Counted from the first letter of the stretch, positions 24,307-35,630 are shown. The stretch is 64,000 nucleotides of DNA from Haliotis asinina (GCF_037392515.1 NC_090290.1:31765753-31829752); one strand, 5' to 3'. The notes: generated from the sequence alone by a model not told the origin. Translations and numbers: made by a program.

Positions 24307-26165
24307 ATGCATGATTATCTGTGTGATAAAGAGTAATAGGATCGGTATGCAGGATTATCTGTGTGATGAAGAGTAATAGGATCGGTATGCAGGATTATCT
24401 GTGTGATAAAGAGTAATAGGATCGGTATGCAGGATTATCTGTGTGATGAAGAGTAATAGGATCGGTATGCAGGATTATCTGTGTGATGAAGAGTAATAGG
24501 ATCGGTATGCAGGATTATCTGTGTGATAAAGAGTAATAGGATCGGTATGCAGGATTATCTGTGTGATAAAGAGTAATAGGATCGGTATGCAGGATTATCT
24601 GTGTGATGAAGAGTAATAGGATCGGTATGCAGGATTATCTGTGTGATAAAGAGTAATAGGATCGGTATGCAGGATTATCTGTGTGATAAAGAGTAATAGG
24701 ATCGGAATGCAGGATTATCTGTGTGATAAAGAGTAATAGGATCGGAATGCAGGATTATCTGTGTGATAAAGAGTAATAGGATCGGTATGCAGGATTATCT
24801 GTGTGATGAAGAGTAATAGGATCGGTATGCAGGATTATCTGTGTGATGAAGAGTAATAGGATCGGTATGCAGGATTATCTGTGTGATGAAGAGTAATAGG
24901 ATCGGAATGCAGGATTATCTGTGTGATAAAGAGTAATAGGATCGGAATGCAGGATTATCTGTGTGATAAAGAGTAATAGGATCGGTATGCAGGATTATCT
25001 GTGTGATGAAGAGTAATAGGATCGGAATGCAGGATTATCTGTGTGATGAAGAGTAGTAGGATCGGTATGCAGGATTATCTGTGTGATAAAGAGTAATAGG
25101 ATCGGTATGCAGGATTATCTGTGTGATAAAGAGTAATAGGATCGGTATGCAGGATTATCTGTGTGATAAAGAGTAATAGGATCGGTATGCAGGATTATCT
25201 GTGTGATAAAGAGTAATAGGATCGGTATGCAGGATTATCTGTGTGATGAAGAGTAATAGGATCGGTATGCAGGATTATCTGTGTGATGAAGAGTAATAGG
25301 ATCGGAATGCAGGATTATCTGTGTGATAAAGAGTAATAGGATCGGAATGCAGGATTATCTGTGTGATGAAGAGTAATAGGATCGGTATGCAGGATTATCT
25401 GTGTGATAAAGAGTAATAGGATCGGTATGCAGGATTATCTGTGTGATAAAGAGTAATAGGATCGGAATGCAGGATTATCTGTGTGATAAAGAGTAATAGG
25501 ATCGGAATGCAGGATTATCTGTGTGATACAGTGTAATGAAATTGGTATGCAGGATTATCTGTGTGATAAAGAGTAATAGGATCGGAATGCAGGATTATCT
25601 GTGTGATAAAGAGTAATAGGATCGGAATGCAGGATTATCTGTGTGATGAAGAGTAATAGGATCGGTATGCAGGATTATCTGTGTGATAAAGAGTAATAGG
25701 ATCGGTATGCAGGATTATCTGTGTGATAAAGAGTAATAGGATCGGTATGCAGGATTATCTGTGTGATAAAGAGTAATAGGATCGGTATGCAGGATTATCT
25801 GTGTGATGAAGAGTAATAGGATCGGTATGCAGGATTATCTGTGTGATGAAGAGTAATAGGATCGGTATGCAGGATTATCTGTGTGATGAAGAGTAATAGG
25901 ATCGGAATGCAGGATTATCTGTGTGATGAAGAGTAATAGGATCGGTATGCAGGATTATCTGTGTGATAAAGAGTAATAGGATCGGTATGCAGGATTATCT
26001 GTGTGATAAAGAGTAATAGGATCGGAATGCAGGATTATCTGTGTGATAAAGAGTAATAGGATCGGAATGCAGGATTATCTGTGTGATAAAGAGTAATAGG
26101 ATCGGTATGCAGGATTATCTGTGTGATACAGTGTAATGAAATTGGTATGCATGATTATCTTTGTG
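24307..26165. repeat. 40-bp minisatellite in YAE1 intron 2
   Basis: About 46 copies of a 40-bp unit reading AGGATTATCTGTGTGATAAA followed by GAGTAATAGGATCGGTATGC. The main variants are GATAAA/GATGAA and GGTATGC/GGAATGC. A diverged unit with GATACAGTGTAATGAAATTGG occurs near 25525 and again exactly 600 bp (15 units) later near 26125, pointing to a block duplication. No long open frame is present. Confidence 0.97.
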
Positions 26166-26369
26166 ATACACGGCAGTAAGATTTGCACAAGGCTTTCATT
26201 GTTGATAGTTTACTAAGTTAGTTAACTAAACCTCTGTGAGTATTCATTTTGGTTGCATTTGATGAAAAACATCATCATCTAATTCTGACATAGTGAAAAC
26301 GTATCTAACTAAAGATCTCATATTGACAACCACCTACAGCAGAGAATCAAAATGTTTTATTTAAAAGCC

Positions 26370-26402
26370 ACAGGGCAAGTCACTTTAAGAAAGTAACTTG
26401 CC
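26370..26402. other. short perfect hairpin (AGGGCAAGT...ACTTGCCCT)
   Basis: AGGGCAAGTCACTTT, a three-base loop, then AAAGTAACTTGCCCT: arms of about 15 bp with one mismatch. A third CACTTGCCCTGA follows 20 bp later. It could be one end of a small inverted-repeat element, but no partner end was found. Confidence 0.5.
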
Positions 26403-27165
26403 CTGACTAATTTTCCACTTGCCCTGATATTTTTACATAATCAAGATAATGTAATTATGAAAGAATATTTCAGCATCGTACTTGATGTTAATGTTTAGTG
26501 GACTATTTATTGAGAAGTGATAAGTAGCAAAGAAAGATTACTCACCTTTATTATTATTGTGAAATTTAATAGCTACATTTTGAGCAGATATGAAATGAAA
26601 TCCAAGTTCATTTGCAGTTTGAAACCATAAGCAGAAATTATCTAGTTGCACACACACACTTAGAGAAATTATCTAAGATACCATCATTTGACTGCCAGAA
26701 ATGAAAACTGACTTCTCTGGAGCGTCCAGCAATAGGATCTTTGAACCCTTGTACAGCATGTTCAGCTTGACCTGATCAAGTGAATAGTAATGTATCGAGT
26801 GACCATGTCACAGCTGTTTTGGTCTGTTATTGTGAAGGGGTGCACCTTTGTCAGTTGACTGTTAACATGTCCGAACAGGCGAGACAAGGCTGCCATTTGA
26901 CATCTCATCATGCTCATTGTCGAGAAATTGTCAGCAATGTCCTAACTTCTAAGAAAGAAGCTACAGATGGTTTAATATTTCTCATGTATGCCTGCTTCAT
27001 ACGAAAGAAACATTTATAACATTTCCTGCTCCCCTATTTAATGAAGTGAAGTTGACCAGCTTTTTGTGCCATTTGACCTCCCAGGTCATGTATATGCTCA
27101 TATCAAGCTGAACAAACTGTAAGTATGAATGCCATGTTGGACTGATCTCCTGTGTTTGGTTGCAG

Positions 27166-27607
27166 TGCTCATTTGTCATGGAGGAGCAGAGAGGCAACAA
27201 CACCAGAAAGTGAAAAGCAGCGTGGTGAAATAGAATTTTTGCTGAAGGAAATTTCCCAGTTTGAAAAGGAATTAGTTAAAATAGCCAAACAAAGAACATC
27301 TCTAGTGGAGGAAATGAGTAAATCCAAACCACTCTGTTTATCAGACAGTTCTAACTTTACTGGACTGGATGCTGGTGGTGATGAACACAAACTGGCTGAC
27401 TCTCCACTTGTCAGTGGTAATAATAAACATTGCCCAGAGTCTGTAAATACTATGCCAAAAGCAAGTAGTGAAGAAAGGAAATGTGATCAAAGGGAAACAA
27501 CTCTTCTGTGGTCAGGATCAGACATCACATCCAGTGACAGTTTAAGTGCAGAAGCCAATGTTAAGTATGAACACTTCTTTAGAGAAGCTAAAAGACTAAT
27601 TAATTAG
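27166..27607 (+). CDS. YAE1: YAE1 homologue, exon 3 and stop (residues 75-221)
   Basis: Begins after TTGCAG and completes the split serine, giving GKLSAHLSWRS, which aligns with human GTLSALLSWC. This fixes the splice sites independently. The remainder is a charged C-terminal tail with a likely coiled coil (EIEFLLKEISQFEKELVKIA, then KQRTSLVEEM) and a low-complexity Ser-rich stretch. It ends in FFREAKRLIN before TAG. The tail is poorly conserved in the family, as expected for YAE1. An AATAAA hexamer begins 13 bases after the stop codon. Confidence 0.9.
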
Positions 27608-27619
27608 TAGATATCTTGG

Positions 27620-27625
27620 AATAAA
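27620..27625 (+). terminator. AATAAA polyadenylation signal, YAE1
   Basis: Canonical AATAAA 13 bases after the YAE1 stop codon. If it is used, the 3' UTR would be very short. Another AATAAA-containing stretch occurs near 28765 after the LINE remnant and could serve instead. Confidence 0.45.
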
Positions 27626-27744
27626 AACCAGGGTAATGAAAAGAGCTCATCAGATAACGGTTTCCAGTGTTCTGGATGGGCACAAGAGTCATCAGCAGAT
27701 TTGTATTTGCACTGTCTCAATGTAGTTACTAAGCTGATGATGGC

Positions 27745-28425
27745 ACCTTGAATCATGTTGCAGTTATAGTGTTCACATTGTACATCACAGAGTGTGGAAC
27801 CTGCATTGATAAGTCCATGACTGCATGATGTGCCTTCAAACCAACAGAAGTTGAGATAGAAAATGAAAATATCTGCTGATATTTTAGTCCTTTCATTGGT
27901 GGTGTGCAGATGCTACTATTGCAACAGTCTCCTGTCTGGCGCAACACAAATTCACCATTGCAAACTTCAACATGTCCAGAACACTGCTACGAGAATTGTG
28001 ACTGTAACACAGAACTTATTTCAAAATCCTCTGCTTCATTTTCAGTTGTCTTCATCATAATGCACAAGAACTTATCAACAATTTTGTCTTCAAGAACTAG
28101 TAGAAAATTATACTCCAAGCAGACACCTTGTACAGAACACAAAAGCCTGTTAACTGTCCCAGAAGTGAGAACATCACAACCTGACAAAAAGACTTTTACT
28201 GACAGAGCATCAGTCCTATGGAACAGCCAGCTACAATACCTGAGAGACAGTACAGACTTGACTCCTTTGAGGTCACAGCTTAGGTCTATCTCCTCTCTAG
28301 CCTTTTCTGATGGTGTGTTGTCCATGCAGTCAGTAACAGATACATATGCACATTACAAGTGTTCTGTTATTATATCACTGCATGTCCACAACATGAAGAA
28401 GGAACTGTCTATGTGATTTTAGTCC
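27745..28425 (+). mobile_element. CR1/Jockey-like LINE, 3' end of reverse-transcriptase ORF (decayed)
   Basis: Frames around 27863-28060 read YCNSLLSGATQIHHCKLQHV followed by QNTATRIVT. This is the signature of the C-terminal region of non-LTR retrotransposon ORF2 ('YCNSLLYG...KLQ.VQN.AARIVT'). Further along, in other frames, come LLTVPEVRT and TDRASVLWNSQLQYLRDS, then LTPLRSQLRS, matching the final 'vP..r...gdrsFs..ap.lWN.LP..lr....l..FK..Lk' block. Several frameshifts make it non-functional. The 5' part is absent, as is usual for truncated LINEs. Confidence 0.85.
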
Positions 28426-28429
28426 CATA

Positions 28430-29853
28430 CCATACCACTCTGTTGAAACCCATGACCACATCCAGACAACGAGATTCATATCCTTTAAAAAAAACAGCAT
28501 CTTAAAATGTAAACCACTTAAACAGGTGCCAAGTTTTCAGTTTTTGTGTCAGGAGCTAAAAACATATTATGAACTGACAAAATATTCTGCTGTGGTAAGT
28601 TCAAGAATCGATCATTGTTTCATATTCTGGTCGATTTGCCACCATCTGTTTGCTGAATGATGTTTTAACTTCTGCATGATGTATTCTGTATGATGTTTTC
28701 TAAATGAAGTCTGCAATGTGTATTTAAGCATGACTGGAGTCCATGTACCAATGTAAAAATGGAAAATAAAAGAATTATCAACGAAATGACCACATGTATG
28801 GTATTGAGAAACCAAGAAACATAAATAGTAATAATCGGGGGTAACTGGATGCACGACTTGTATACGTACTGATCACCGATCATCTACCCAATATCGTCAC
28901 CAAGCCAAGTTTACAGTCACGAGAGACGCATCCCTAACACCATGACAAGAAGGCAACAGTTGTTGCCTCCAAACACTAAAAGGTCGTTTTGTCAGACCTG
29001 TATGTTCCTCGCCCTGGCCTTAGATTCAATTGTCACAATGCCATATGTTCGTTCATGTGTGGTGGCCCGTCCATATTTATACTGCAGTATAGTAAAGTTC
29101 TCGAGGAGACGCGGCGAAGGATATTGGAATATCTCCAGAACACCACCTCCCCAGCCTTACCTCTGTTATCGGTACCTTCTGGCGGGGAGAACTGGATCGT
29201 GTCTTTCTAAGCTACAATTGTTGTGGGAAATATTTTATGGCCGTTTCAGCTACTTCCTGTCTCATCTGCTGTAAGATAACTTTGGTGGAATGCAAAATAC
29301 ACGTTCGTTGCCTCGAAGTGTGGCAAAGGTAAGATATGAATAGACGGTATATTGGTTGTCTAATTCAACTACAATGTCACCTTTGGTCCGACGTGGATGA
29401 TAAAGGCGTTAAATGTCAGTTCACTAATCGTATTTGATCAGATGCTTTTACTGTTTCAATGAAACTTTGGCTTCACGAATGTAGTGAGACTAGTGCGAGA
29501 ACAAACTGAATTACAGGATCCTATTCGTACAGATTGTACTTTCAAAATGCCACAGATGTTTGAATTGTTCTTAAGCATTAAACAAATGTACGAAAATGAA
29601 CTAATAGCGGGGAGACTGTAGATGTTGAGAGGTTATAGATTATCACTGCTAACATGTCACCACATATAGTTAGTTACCCTGAAACTGCTAAATATTTAAA
29701 GAGTGCGTTTCTGTTAGTGATGGTGATTTCATGTAATATAGCCAACCACACATCAGCTACAGTGTCAGAAGAGTGCGCCTTTAAGCAATAATTCTAGCTA
29801 CGATGACATCACCGACCCCGGCCACGTGTAGAGACATATGTTTGCGTGTTCTC
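28430..29853. other. unassigned stretch with a CpG-richer segment
   Basis: No gene was recognised. The part around 28850-29340 has more CpG than its surroundings and overlapping short open frames (73-110 residues at 28942-29274). A short ATG frame at 29290 reads MQNTRSLPRSVAK and meets a GTAAGA donor at 29329, so a first exon or promoter of an unseen gene is possible. No protein homology supports it. Confidence 0.35.
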
Positions 29854-29855
29854 TA

Positions 29856-30853
29856 CTGGCTAGCGACCAGTTATCGCCGCATACCAGTTACCGCCAACAC
29901 CTGGCTGTAGCTTGCGCAGACAGCTTTACTTGTACTTCTGTAGGATTTCACATATTGACACATCCAAAAAACGATTGGTTACAAGAGTTAAAATTATTGT
30001 GAGTATTTTACGTTTTACGTCTGTTACGTTACTAATATACTCGTAAATCACTCTGAAGACGTGACCATTAATGTGTTGACTTGAAATTTCATAAACGATG
30101 AGAATTGAATTAAAATGACCCAGGCTGTGCTGTGAATCTATGACTTGACAATTCAGTCCATAAAAAGTGCAGATTTTTAATTAGTCTGAACATACCCATA
30201 AAGCCAACATTTAATCACTTAACTTTGAATTGACTCAAATTTCTATCTCCATTTTATGGACTCGACAGATACCATGCAGATGATACTGACAAAATATAAC
30301 TGTCAATTTTCACCTTTATCTTTTTATTTTTCCACGAGAAAACAAACATTGCGAAAATTGCAAACTACTACTGGAAATGTCAACTTTCATAAGTTCAACC
30401 CGACGGTGAGATCTCCATATTCTCATCAGCTTATATCAGCATCCGTCAACATTCACAGTGAGAGCGAGTTTTGTTCTTTTAAATTTCTTTTTAAAAACAA
30501 CAAAAAACAAACAAAAAACAAAAAACAAAAAAAACAAACAAAAACCCAACCAAATTCCAATTATGAAATTTCTTCAATATCCCAAAGTTCGAAGCACAAC
30601 AGTTTCATTATCAAGTTTATGTCAAATCAGGTGAATGACATAAAAAAATCACTACAGGAAAAAATAAAAAATAAACTACCGCGCTCCCTTTTGACCCCGT
30701 TTCGGAGAAATACGATCAGCAACTGTTAACAAGCAGAAAACATCTGTGAATAGCTGATCTATCATCAAAACAAATTTTCATTCATTCTGATAAGAAATAA
30801 TGGAGCAAATCGTTAAAAACCGCTTAAAATGGCGATAACTGGTCTCTAGCCAG
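29856..30853. mobile_element. 998-bp TA-flanked TIR element (Tc1/mariner-type MITE)
   Basis: The left end is CTGGCTAGCGACCAGTTATC plus GCC (29856-29878). The right end is its reverse complement with one mismatch (30831-30853). Both ends are flanked by TA (29854-29855 and 30854-30855), the duplication made by Tc1/mariner and related transposases. The interior is AT-rich. A 157-residue frame at 30256-30729 is Lys/Asn/Ser-rich low complexity and does not resemble a transposase, so the element is non-autonomous. Confidence 0.75.
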
Positions 30854-31110
30854 TATAGTTGGTTGGTGGAAGCGCTTGGCGAACATTGATCACACCAGGG
30901 GACACAACTCTTCCTACCTTTATTTCATCGCAAATCCGAGCACACATGGTTTCGAGATATTGTCAGTGTCTTTCAAATATGCTGGTTTGTTTATTTTCTA
31001 AACATACAGTAAGAACTACCTGTACATAAAAACTAACTGAGAACAAGAACAAATCATTGCAATTAAATTCCTGTATATCGAGTCTGTATATTGTTGTCAA
31101 ATGTTTCGCC

Positions 31111-31499
31111 CACAGGGGCATGTATCGCTTTGAAACAGCGTTCGAAAGACATAGATGTATAGGCCCTACCCTAGTACTTATGTATCGCTTTGAAACGGCA
31201 TTCGAAAGACATATAGATGTATAGACCCTACCCTAGTACTAATATAGTACCCTACCCTAGTACTTATGTATCGCGTTGAAACGGCGTTCGAAAGACATAT
31301 AGATGTATAGACCCTACCCTAGACATATAGATGTATAGACCCTACCCTAGTAATTATGTAGTACTAGGGTAGGGTCTATATATCTATATGTCTTTCGAAC
31401 GCCGTTTCAAAGCGATACAAGCCCCTGTAAGTACTAGGGTAGGGTCTATACATCTATATATCTTTCGAACGCCGTTTCAAAGCGATACAAGCCCCTGTG
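31111..31499. mobile_element. 389-bp inverted-repeat element with 8-bp target duplication (hAT-type MITE)
   Basis: It begins CACAGGGGCATGTATCGCTT and ends in the near reverse complement AAGCGATACAAGCCCCTGTG. It is flanked by exact GTTTCGCC copies at 31103-31110 and 31500-31507. The interior consists of direct and inverted copies of a unit with GCTTTGAAACGGCGTTCGAA, then AGACATATAGATGTATAG and ACCCTACCCTAGTACTTATG: about three forward copies (one truncated) followed by two reverse copies. The CAGGGGC-type terminus and the 8-bp duplication fit the hAT superfamily. There is no coding capacity. Confidence 0.8.
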
Positions 31500-31514
31500 G
31501 TTTCGCCCATAAAT

Positions 31515-31518
31515 ACAA

Positions 31519-31551
<33 letters not shown>

Positions 31552-32500
31552 AACAAATAATTATGAATGACAAACTCGTTCAACATAAACAAAATACATG
31601 TATTTGAGTTGTGCTTCCGTTGACTGCCACCCCCACCATAATCTCATGTTTATATCCTACTGCAAAATGTTCTATAAATATTGAGTGATGCATGGCGTGA
31701 TAGATTGATTCTATACTCCAGACCGTATTGTTTCTGTCCGTATTATTACAACTATATTTAGCAATAAATCGATATCCTGTTGACTAGACAATACAACCTG
31801 TTCACGGATATATCAAAGTATTGTTACTTCCATGCACGTCAAAACACAAAATGAAGAGCGTTGTAATGCCCTAGACCCTCGAAAACATGAAATACGGCGA
31901 ATGTCAATATATTTTCAACTGGTTTTAGCATGATGTACACGGTTAGACAATTTCCTCTAATGACAAAACACGCACTTGATGTCATGAATGGGATCTTGGT
32001 GTAGGTGCGTTTGATACTGAAGTGTAGGCCTTATCATACGTGCATGGGCAAAACTAGGATTCTATCGATCTTGTACTGCAAATAAGATGACAGCGTTACC
32101 ATTTATGAGTTTTGATCAATCTTCTTGTCATTCGTGACCATTCGGCCAGACTTGCAAACATTGGTGTAAAGTGTAAAGGCGTAATTGTGGCATATATTGC
32201 GCGTAAAGGTCATCCAGATAACTTGGGTTGAGACAATGTATTACACATGGAAATACACGGTGAAATCATATGAAGCACTGAATAGTGTCTGTCACAGTTG
32301 GCCGCGTCCTTGTCATTTGTGTTTCGTGTTACTACTCGAGAAAGTGTCATAATTTGACAATGAATCTTACAGAATTACAATATTTTGAACATACGCACTA
32401 TTACGTTTGCCTTGTCACTTCACCAGTATTCCTTCCAGGTACAAACCGTTGACAAGCTGCGTTCTGTAGCAGCTGTCATGTTCATTGTAAGATGCGATAA
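31515..32500. other. non-coding stretch with AAT microsatellite
   Basis: An (AAT)n/(AAAT)n run lies at about 31520-31562. The rest is unique AT-rich sequence with no recognised gene. Confidence 0.5.
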
Positions 32501-32514
32501 GGCTACAAAGACAT

Positions 32515-32822
32515 AAACAATAGTAGGGTGCGTGTAGAAATACAACAGTAGGTTCTCTAGAGACATACAACAGTTACATCTGTAGAGATATACAACAGTA
32601 GGGCGAGAAGAGAAATACAACAGTTGGGTCTGTAGAGATATACAACAGTAGGGTGAGGAGAGACATACAACAGTTGGGTCTGTAGAGATATACAACAGTA
32701 GGGTGAGGAGAGAAATACAACAGTTGGGTCTGTAGAGATATACAACAGTAGGGCGAGGAGAGACATACAACAGTTGGGTCTGTAGAGATATACAACAGTA
32801 GGGTGAGGAGAGAAATACAAAC
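32515..32822. repeat. 50-bp minisatellite (two related 25-bp halves)
   Basis: Unit reads AGAAATACAACAGTTGGGTC, then TGTAGAGATATACAACAGTA and GGGTGAGGAG. The two halves both contain ATACAACAGT(T/A)GGG and probably arose by duplication. About six copies are present. Minus-strand frames rich in CCISLQTQLLY are repeat translations, not genes. Confidence 0.92.
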
Positions 32823-32824
32823 TG

Positions 32825-33510
32825 GCCACTAACATTGCCTGAAGTGCACGAGTGGTTACCAATGTTTGTACCTCTCTCGTATGAAATGCTTTTTAATACG
32901 CTCGATTTGATTGGTTTGCCACGAATCTTGGCTGCTTGGCAATAATGGCGTACGATAAGAGTACAAGTCTTCCTGTAGGTCACAGAAACAGGGGAGGGGT
33001 TGAGAGATCTAGAGAATGACTAAATTCTCAAGGACAATTTGAGTATTTTTACGAAGCTCTTACCATGCATCAAAGAATTTTACATTCTATTCTGTTAAGA
33101 TATTTTTGATATGAAATGTGTTATCCAGCAAAGGAACAAATTCCGAACAACTAATGTGTTTTGCGCTATATTGTTTTCTTTCTTCATTAAGAAACACACA
33201 GGCGTTTTCAGGAGTTCACTTAGATATAGTTCGTCATCAATTGTCATTGAAACTTTTCCTATGTTTGAAGTTTATCGTGTCTTCGTTGCTGTGTACTGCG
33301 CATCCTGAAATATGTTCGTAAACGTTTGTCATAAAAAACAGTAAACGATACACGAAAAGCGCACGCAGAAAAAAGGTTTCCGCCTATTGCATGTGCAATG
33401 CGTCGGAAACATGAGTAGAGACATCGACGATAAAGGCCAAATCATATTCATCATTCCATTACGAAATGTCGACGTAAGCGAACATTAAAAGTACCAATAT
33501 TGAATTTTAC
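32825..33510. other. non-coding stretch, no recognised gene
   Basis: Only short overlapping open frames are present. Confidence 0.5.
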
Positions 33511-33512
33511 TG

Positions 33513-34015
33513 ATGGAAATATCGCCATTGGACGTTTGGAATCAGGGAGTCTGTCTGCCGTTGCAAGACGCTTCACCGTTCACCACAGCACCACATGTCG
33601 ATCATGGCAGCGATATACCCGTTTCACTTCGTCCCAAGTGTAAGAACAAAAATGACCACTCCTGCTCTGGACCAAGTCATACGGGTGTTTCGCCGATTTG
33701 CTGCAGCAATGGACAGTGCAGCACCGATGCTTGGTCTTCGAAGAATTGACGACCAAACCATCAGAATCGTCTGAGAGGAGTGGGAATCCGAGCATATCGA
33801 CCAAAAGATGGATCTGTCCTGACACGACTACACCGACAATGATGTGTCCAATGGTGCAACATGGTACAGACATGGAACCTGGGGAAGTGGCAACGCGTTA
33901 AGCTGAACGATCAATTGCGTTTCACCATGCAATTGAGGGGATTGAACACAATGTGTCTATCGATGTCGACACGAACGGCCGAGTTGCGTTCGACAGGTGG
34001 ACAGATGTGGTAAAG
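33513..34015 (+). pseudogene. Tc1-like transposase relic (N-terminal half)
   Basis: Successive frames read IGRLESGSLSAVARRFTVHH, the first helix-turn-helix of Tc1 transposases. They continue with RFAAAMDSAAPMLGLRRIDD, then LRGVGIRAYRPKDGSVLTRL with HRQ (the second HTH, 'QTVRNRLR..GIRA.RP..G..LT..HR'). A diverged LGKWQRVKLNDQLRFTMQ follows, at the place of the usual 'W.RVLFTDESRF', with the catalytic Asp apparently replaced. Frameshifts separate the pieces. The sequence stops where repeat family C starts. Confidence 0.8.
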
Positions 34016-34039
34016 ATAGCATGAGGATCTGAGAAGCCA

Positions 34040-34290
34040 TGCAGATCAGAACTGATGGTGGTTAAATTACATGATCTCCTTAGTTAGTCATGAAATTGAT
34101 TTTACGCGCGTTTCAAGTATTAATATATAGCTTCATTAAATGATCGTCTACATTGTAATTGTCCACACACTGACGGTATATATGTCAGAGAAAACACTTC
34201 TCCTCGCTTCTTCTCCTCTCTCTGGATTTCCCACCCAGTCCTGTTTGACATTGTTTACCAAAACCTCGGAGGCGTGTTTTCTCCTATACG
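34040..34290. repeat. tRNA-hairpin repeat family C, copy 2
   Basis: Shares AAATTGATTTTACGCGCG, then TATAGCTTCATTAAATGATC, GTCTACATTGTAATTGTCCA and the GAGAAAACACTTCTCC ... GGCGTGTTTTCTCCTATAC hairpin with copies 1 and 3. It leads directly into the CCCATACCCGACCCCTCAGT minisatellite. Confidence 0.8.
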
Positions 34291-35630
34291 CATCACCCAT
34301 ACCCGACCCCTCAGTATAACCCATACCCGGCCTCTTATTATCACTCACACCTGACCCCTCAGTATCACCCATACCCCTCACCCACACCCGTCTCCTCAGT
34401 ATCATCCATACCCAGCCCCTCAGTATCACCCACCCTCGACCCCTCAGTAACACCCACATCCGACCCTCAGTATCACCCATACCCCTCACTCACATCCGTC
34501 TCCTCAGTATCATCCATACTCAGCCCCTCAGTATCACCCATACCTCACCCCTCAGTAACACCCACATCCGACCCTCAGTATAACCCATACCCCTCACCCA
34601 CATCTGTCTCCTCAGTATCATCCATACCCAGCCCCTCAGTATCACCCACCCTCGACCCGCCAGTAACACCCACATCCGACCCTCAGTATCACCCATACCC
34701 CTCACCCACATCCGTCTCCTCAGTATCATCCATACCCAGCCCCTCAGTATCACCCACCCTCGACCCCTCAGTAACACCCACATCCGACCCTCAGTATAAC
34801 CCATACCCCTCACCCACATCCGTCTCCTTAGTATCATCCATACCCAGCCCCTCAGTATCACCCACCCTCGACCCGTCAGTAACACCCACATCCGACCCTC
34901 AGTATAACCCATACCCGGCCTCTTATTATCTCTCACACCTGACCCCTCAGTATCACCCATACCCCTCACCCACACCCGTCTCCTCAGTATCATCCATGCC
35001 CAGCCCCTCAGTATCACCCACCCTCGACCCCTCAGTAACACCCACATCCGACCCTCAGTATCACCCATACCCCTCACCCACACCCGTCTCATCAGTATCA
35101 TCCATACCCAGCCCCTCAGTATCACCCATACCTCACCCCTCATCATCATCCACACCTGACCCCTCAGTAACACCCATACCCAGTTACTCGGTATCACACA
35201 TACCCGACCCCTCAGTAACACCCATACTCGGTCCCTAAGTATTACCCATACCGGGTCCCTCAGTATCGCACATACCCTACCGCTCAGTATTTCCCATACC
35301 TGACCCCTCAATAACACCCATAGCTTGTCCCTCAGTATCACCCATACCCGAGCCCACTGTATCACCCATACCCGGTCCCCCCTTATCACTCATACCCGAC
35401 CCCTTAGTATCACCCACATCCGAACCTTCAGTAGAACCCATAATGGAGCCCTCACCCACACCCGGCCCCTCAGCTACACCCACATCCGTTCACTCACAGT
35501 ATCACCTGTAACCGACACCTCATTATCACCCATACACAGCCCCTCAGTATCACCCATACACGATCCCTCTGTATCATCCTTACCCGACCAATCATTATCA
35601 CTCACACCCGTGACCTCAGTATCACCCATA
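34291..35630. repeat. GACCCCTCAGTATCACCCATAC minisatellite, block 1
   Basis: Degenerate ~24-bp units such as CCCATACCCGACCCCTCAGT followed by ATCA. The left part (34330-35100) has a larger repeat of about 120-165 bp combining a CCTCAGTATCATCCATACCC unit, a CACCCTCGACCC unit and a CACATCCGACCCTCAG unit. It is cut at 35630 by an inverted-repeat element and resumes at 39311. The 289-residue minus-strand frame (34520-35389; WVLLRG/WVILRG repeats) is a repeat artefact. Confidence 0.93.

Larger units (their letters stand above)
24169..27165 (+). other. YAE1 intron 2
   Basis: About 3.0 kb with GTGATC at the 5' end and TTGCAG at the 3' end (27160-27165). Nearly two thirds of it is the 40-bp minisatellite at 24307-26165. 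The rest is AT-rich and contains a strong short hairpin near 26370. Confidence 0.85.

Noticed and set aside
24307-26165. CRISPR array
   Set aside because: The 40-bp units are contiguous with no unique spacers, in a eukaryotic intron.
30256-30729. 157-residue open frame inside the 998-bp TIR element as a transposase
   Set aside because: It is Lys/Asn/Gln/Ser-rich low complexity with an A-rich run and lacks HTH or DDE motifs.
34520-35389. 289-residue minus-strand open frame with WVLLRG/WVILRG repeats
   Set aside because: Product of the CCCATACCCGACCCC minisatellite; neighbouring frames and the opposite strand are equally open.
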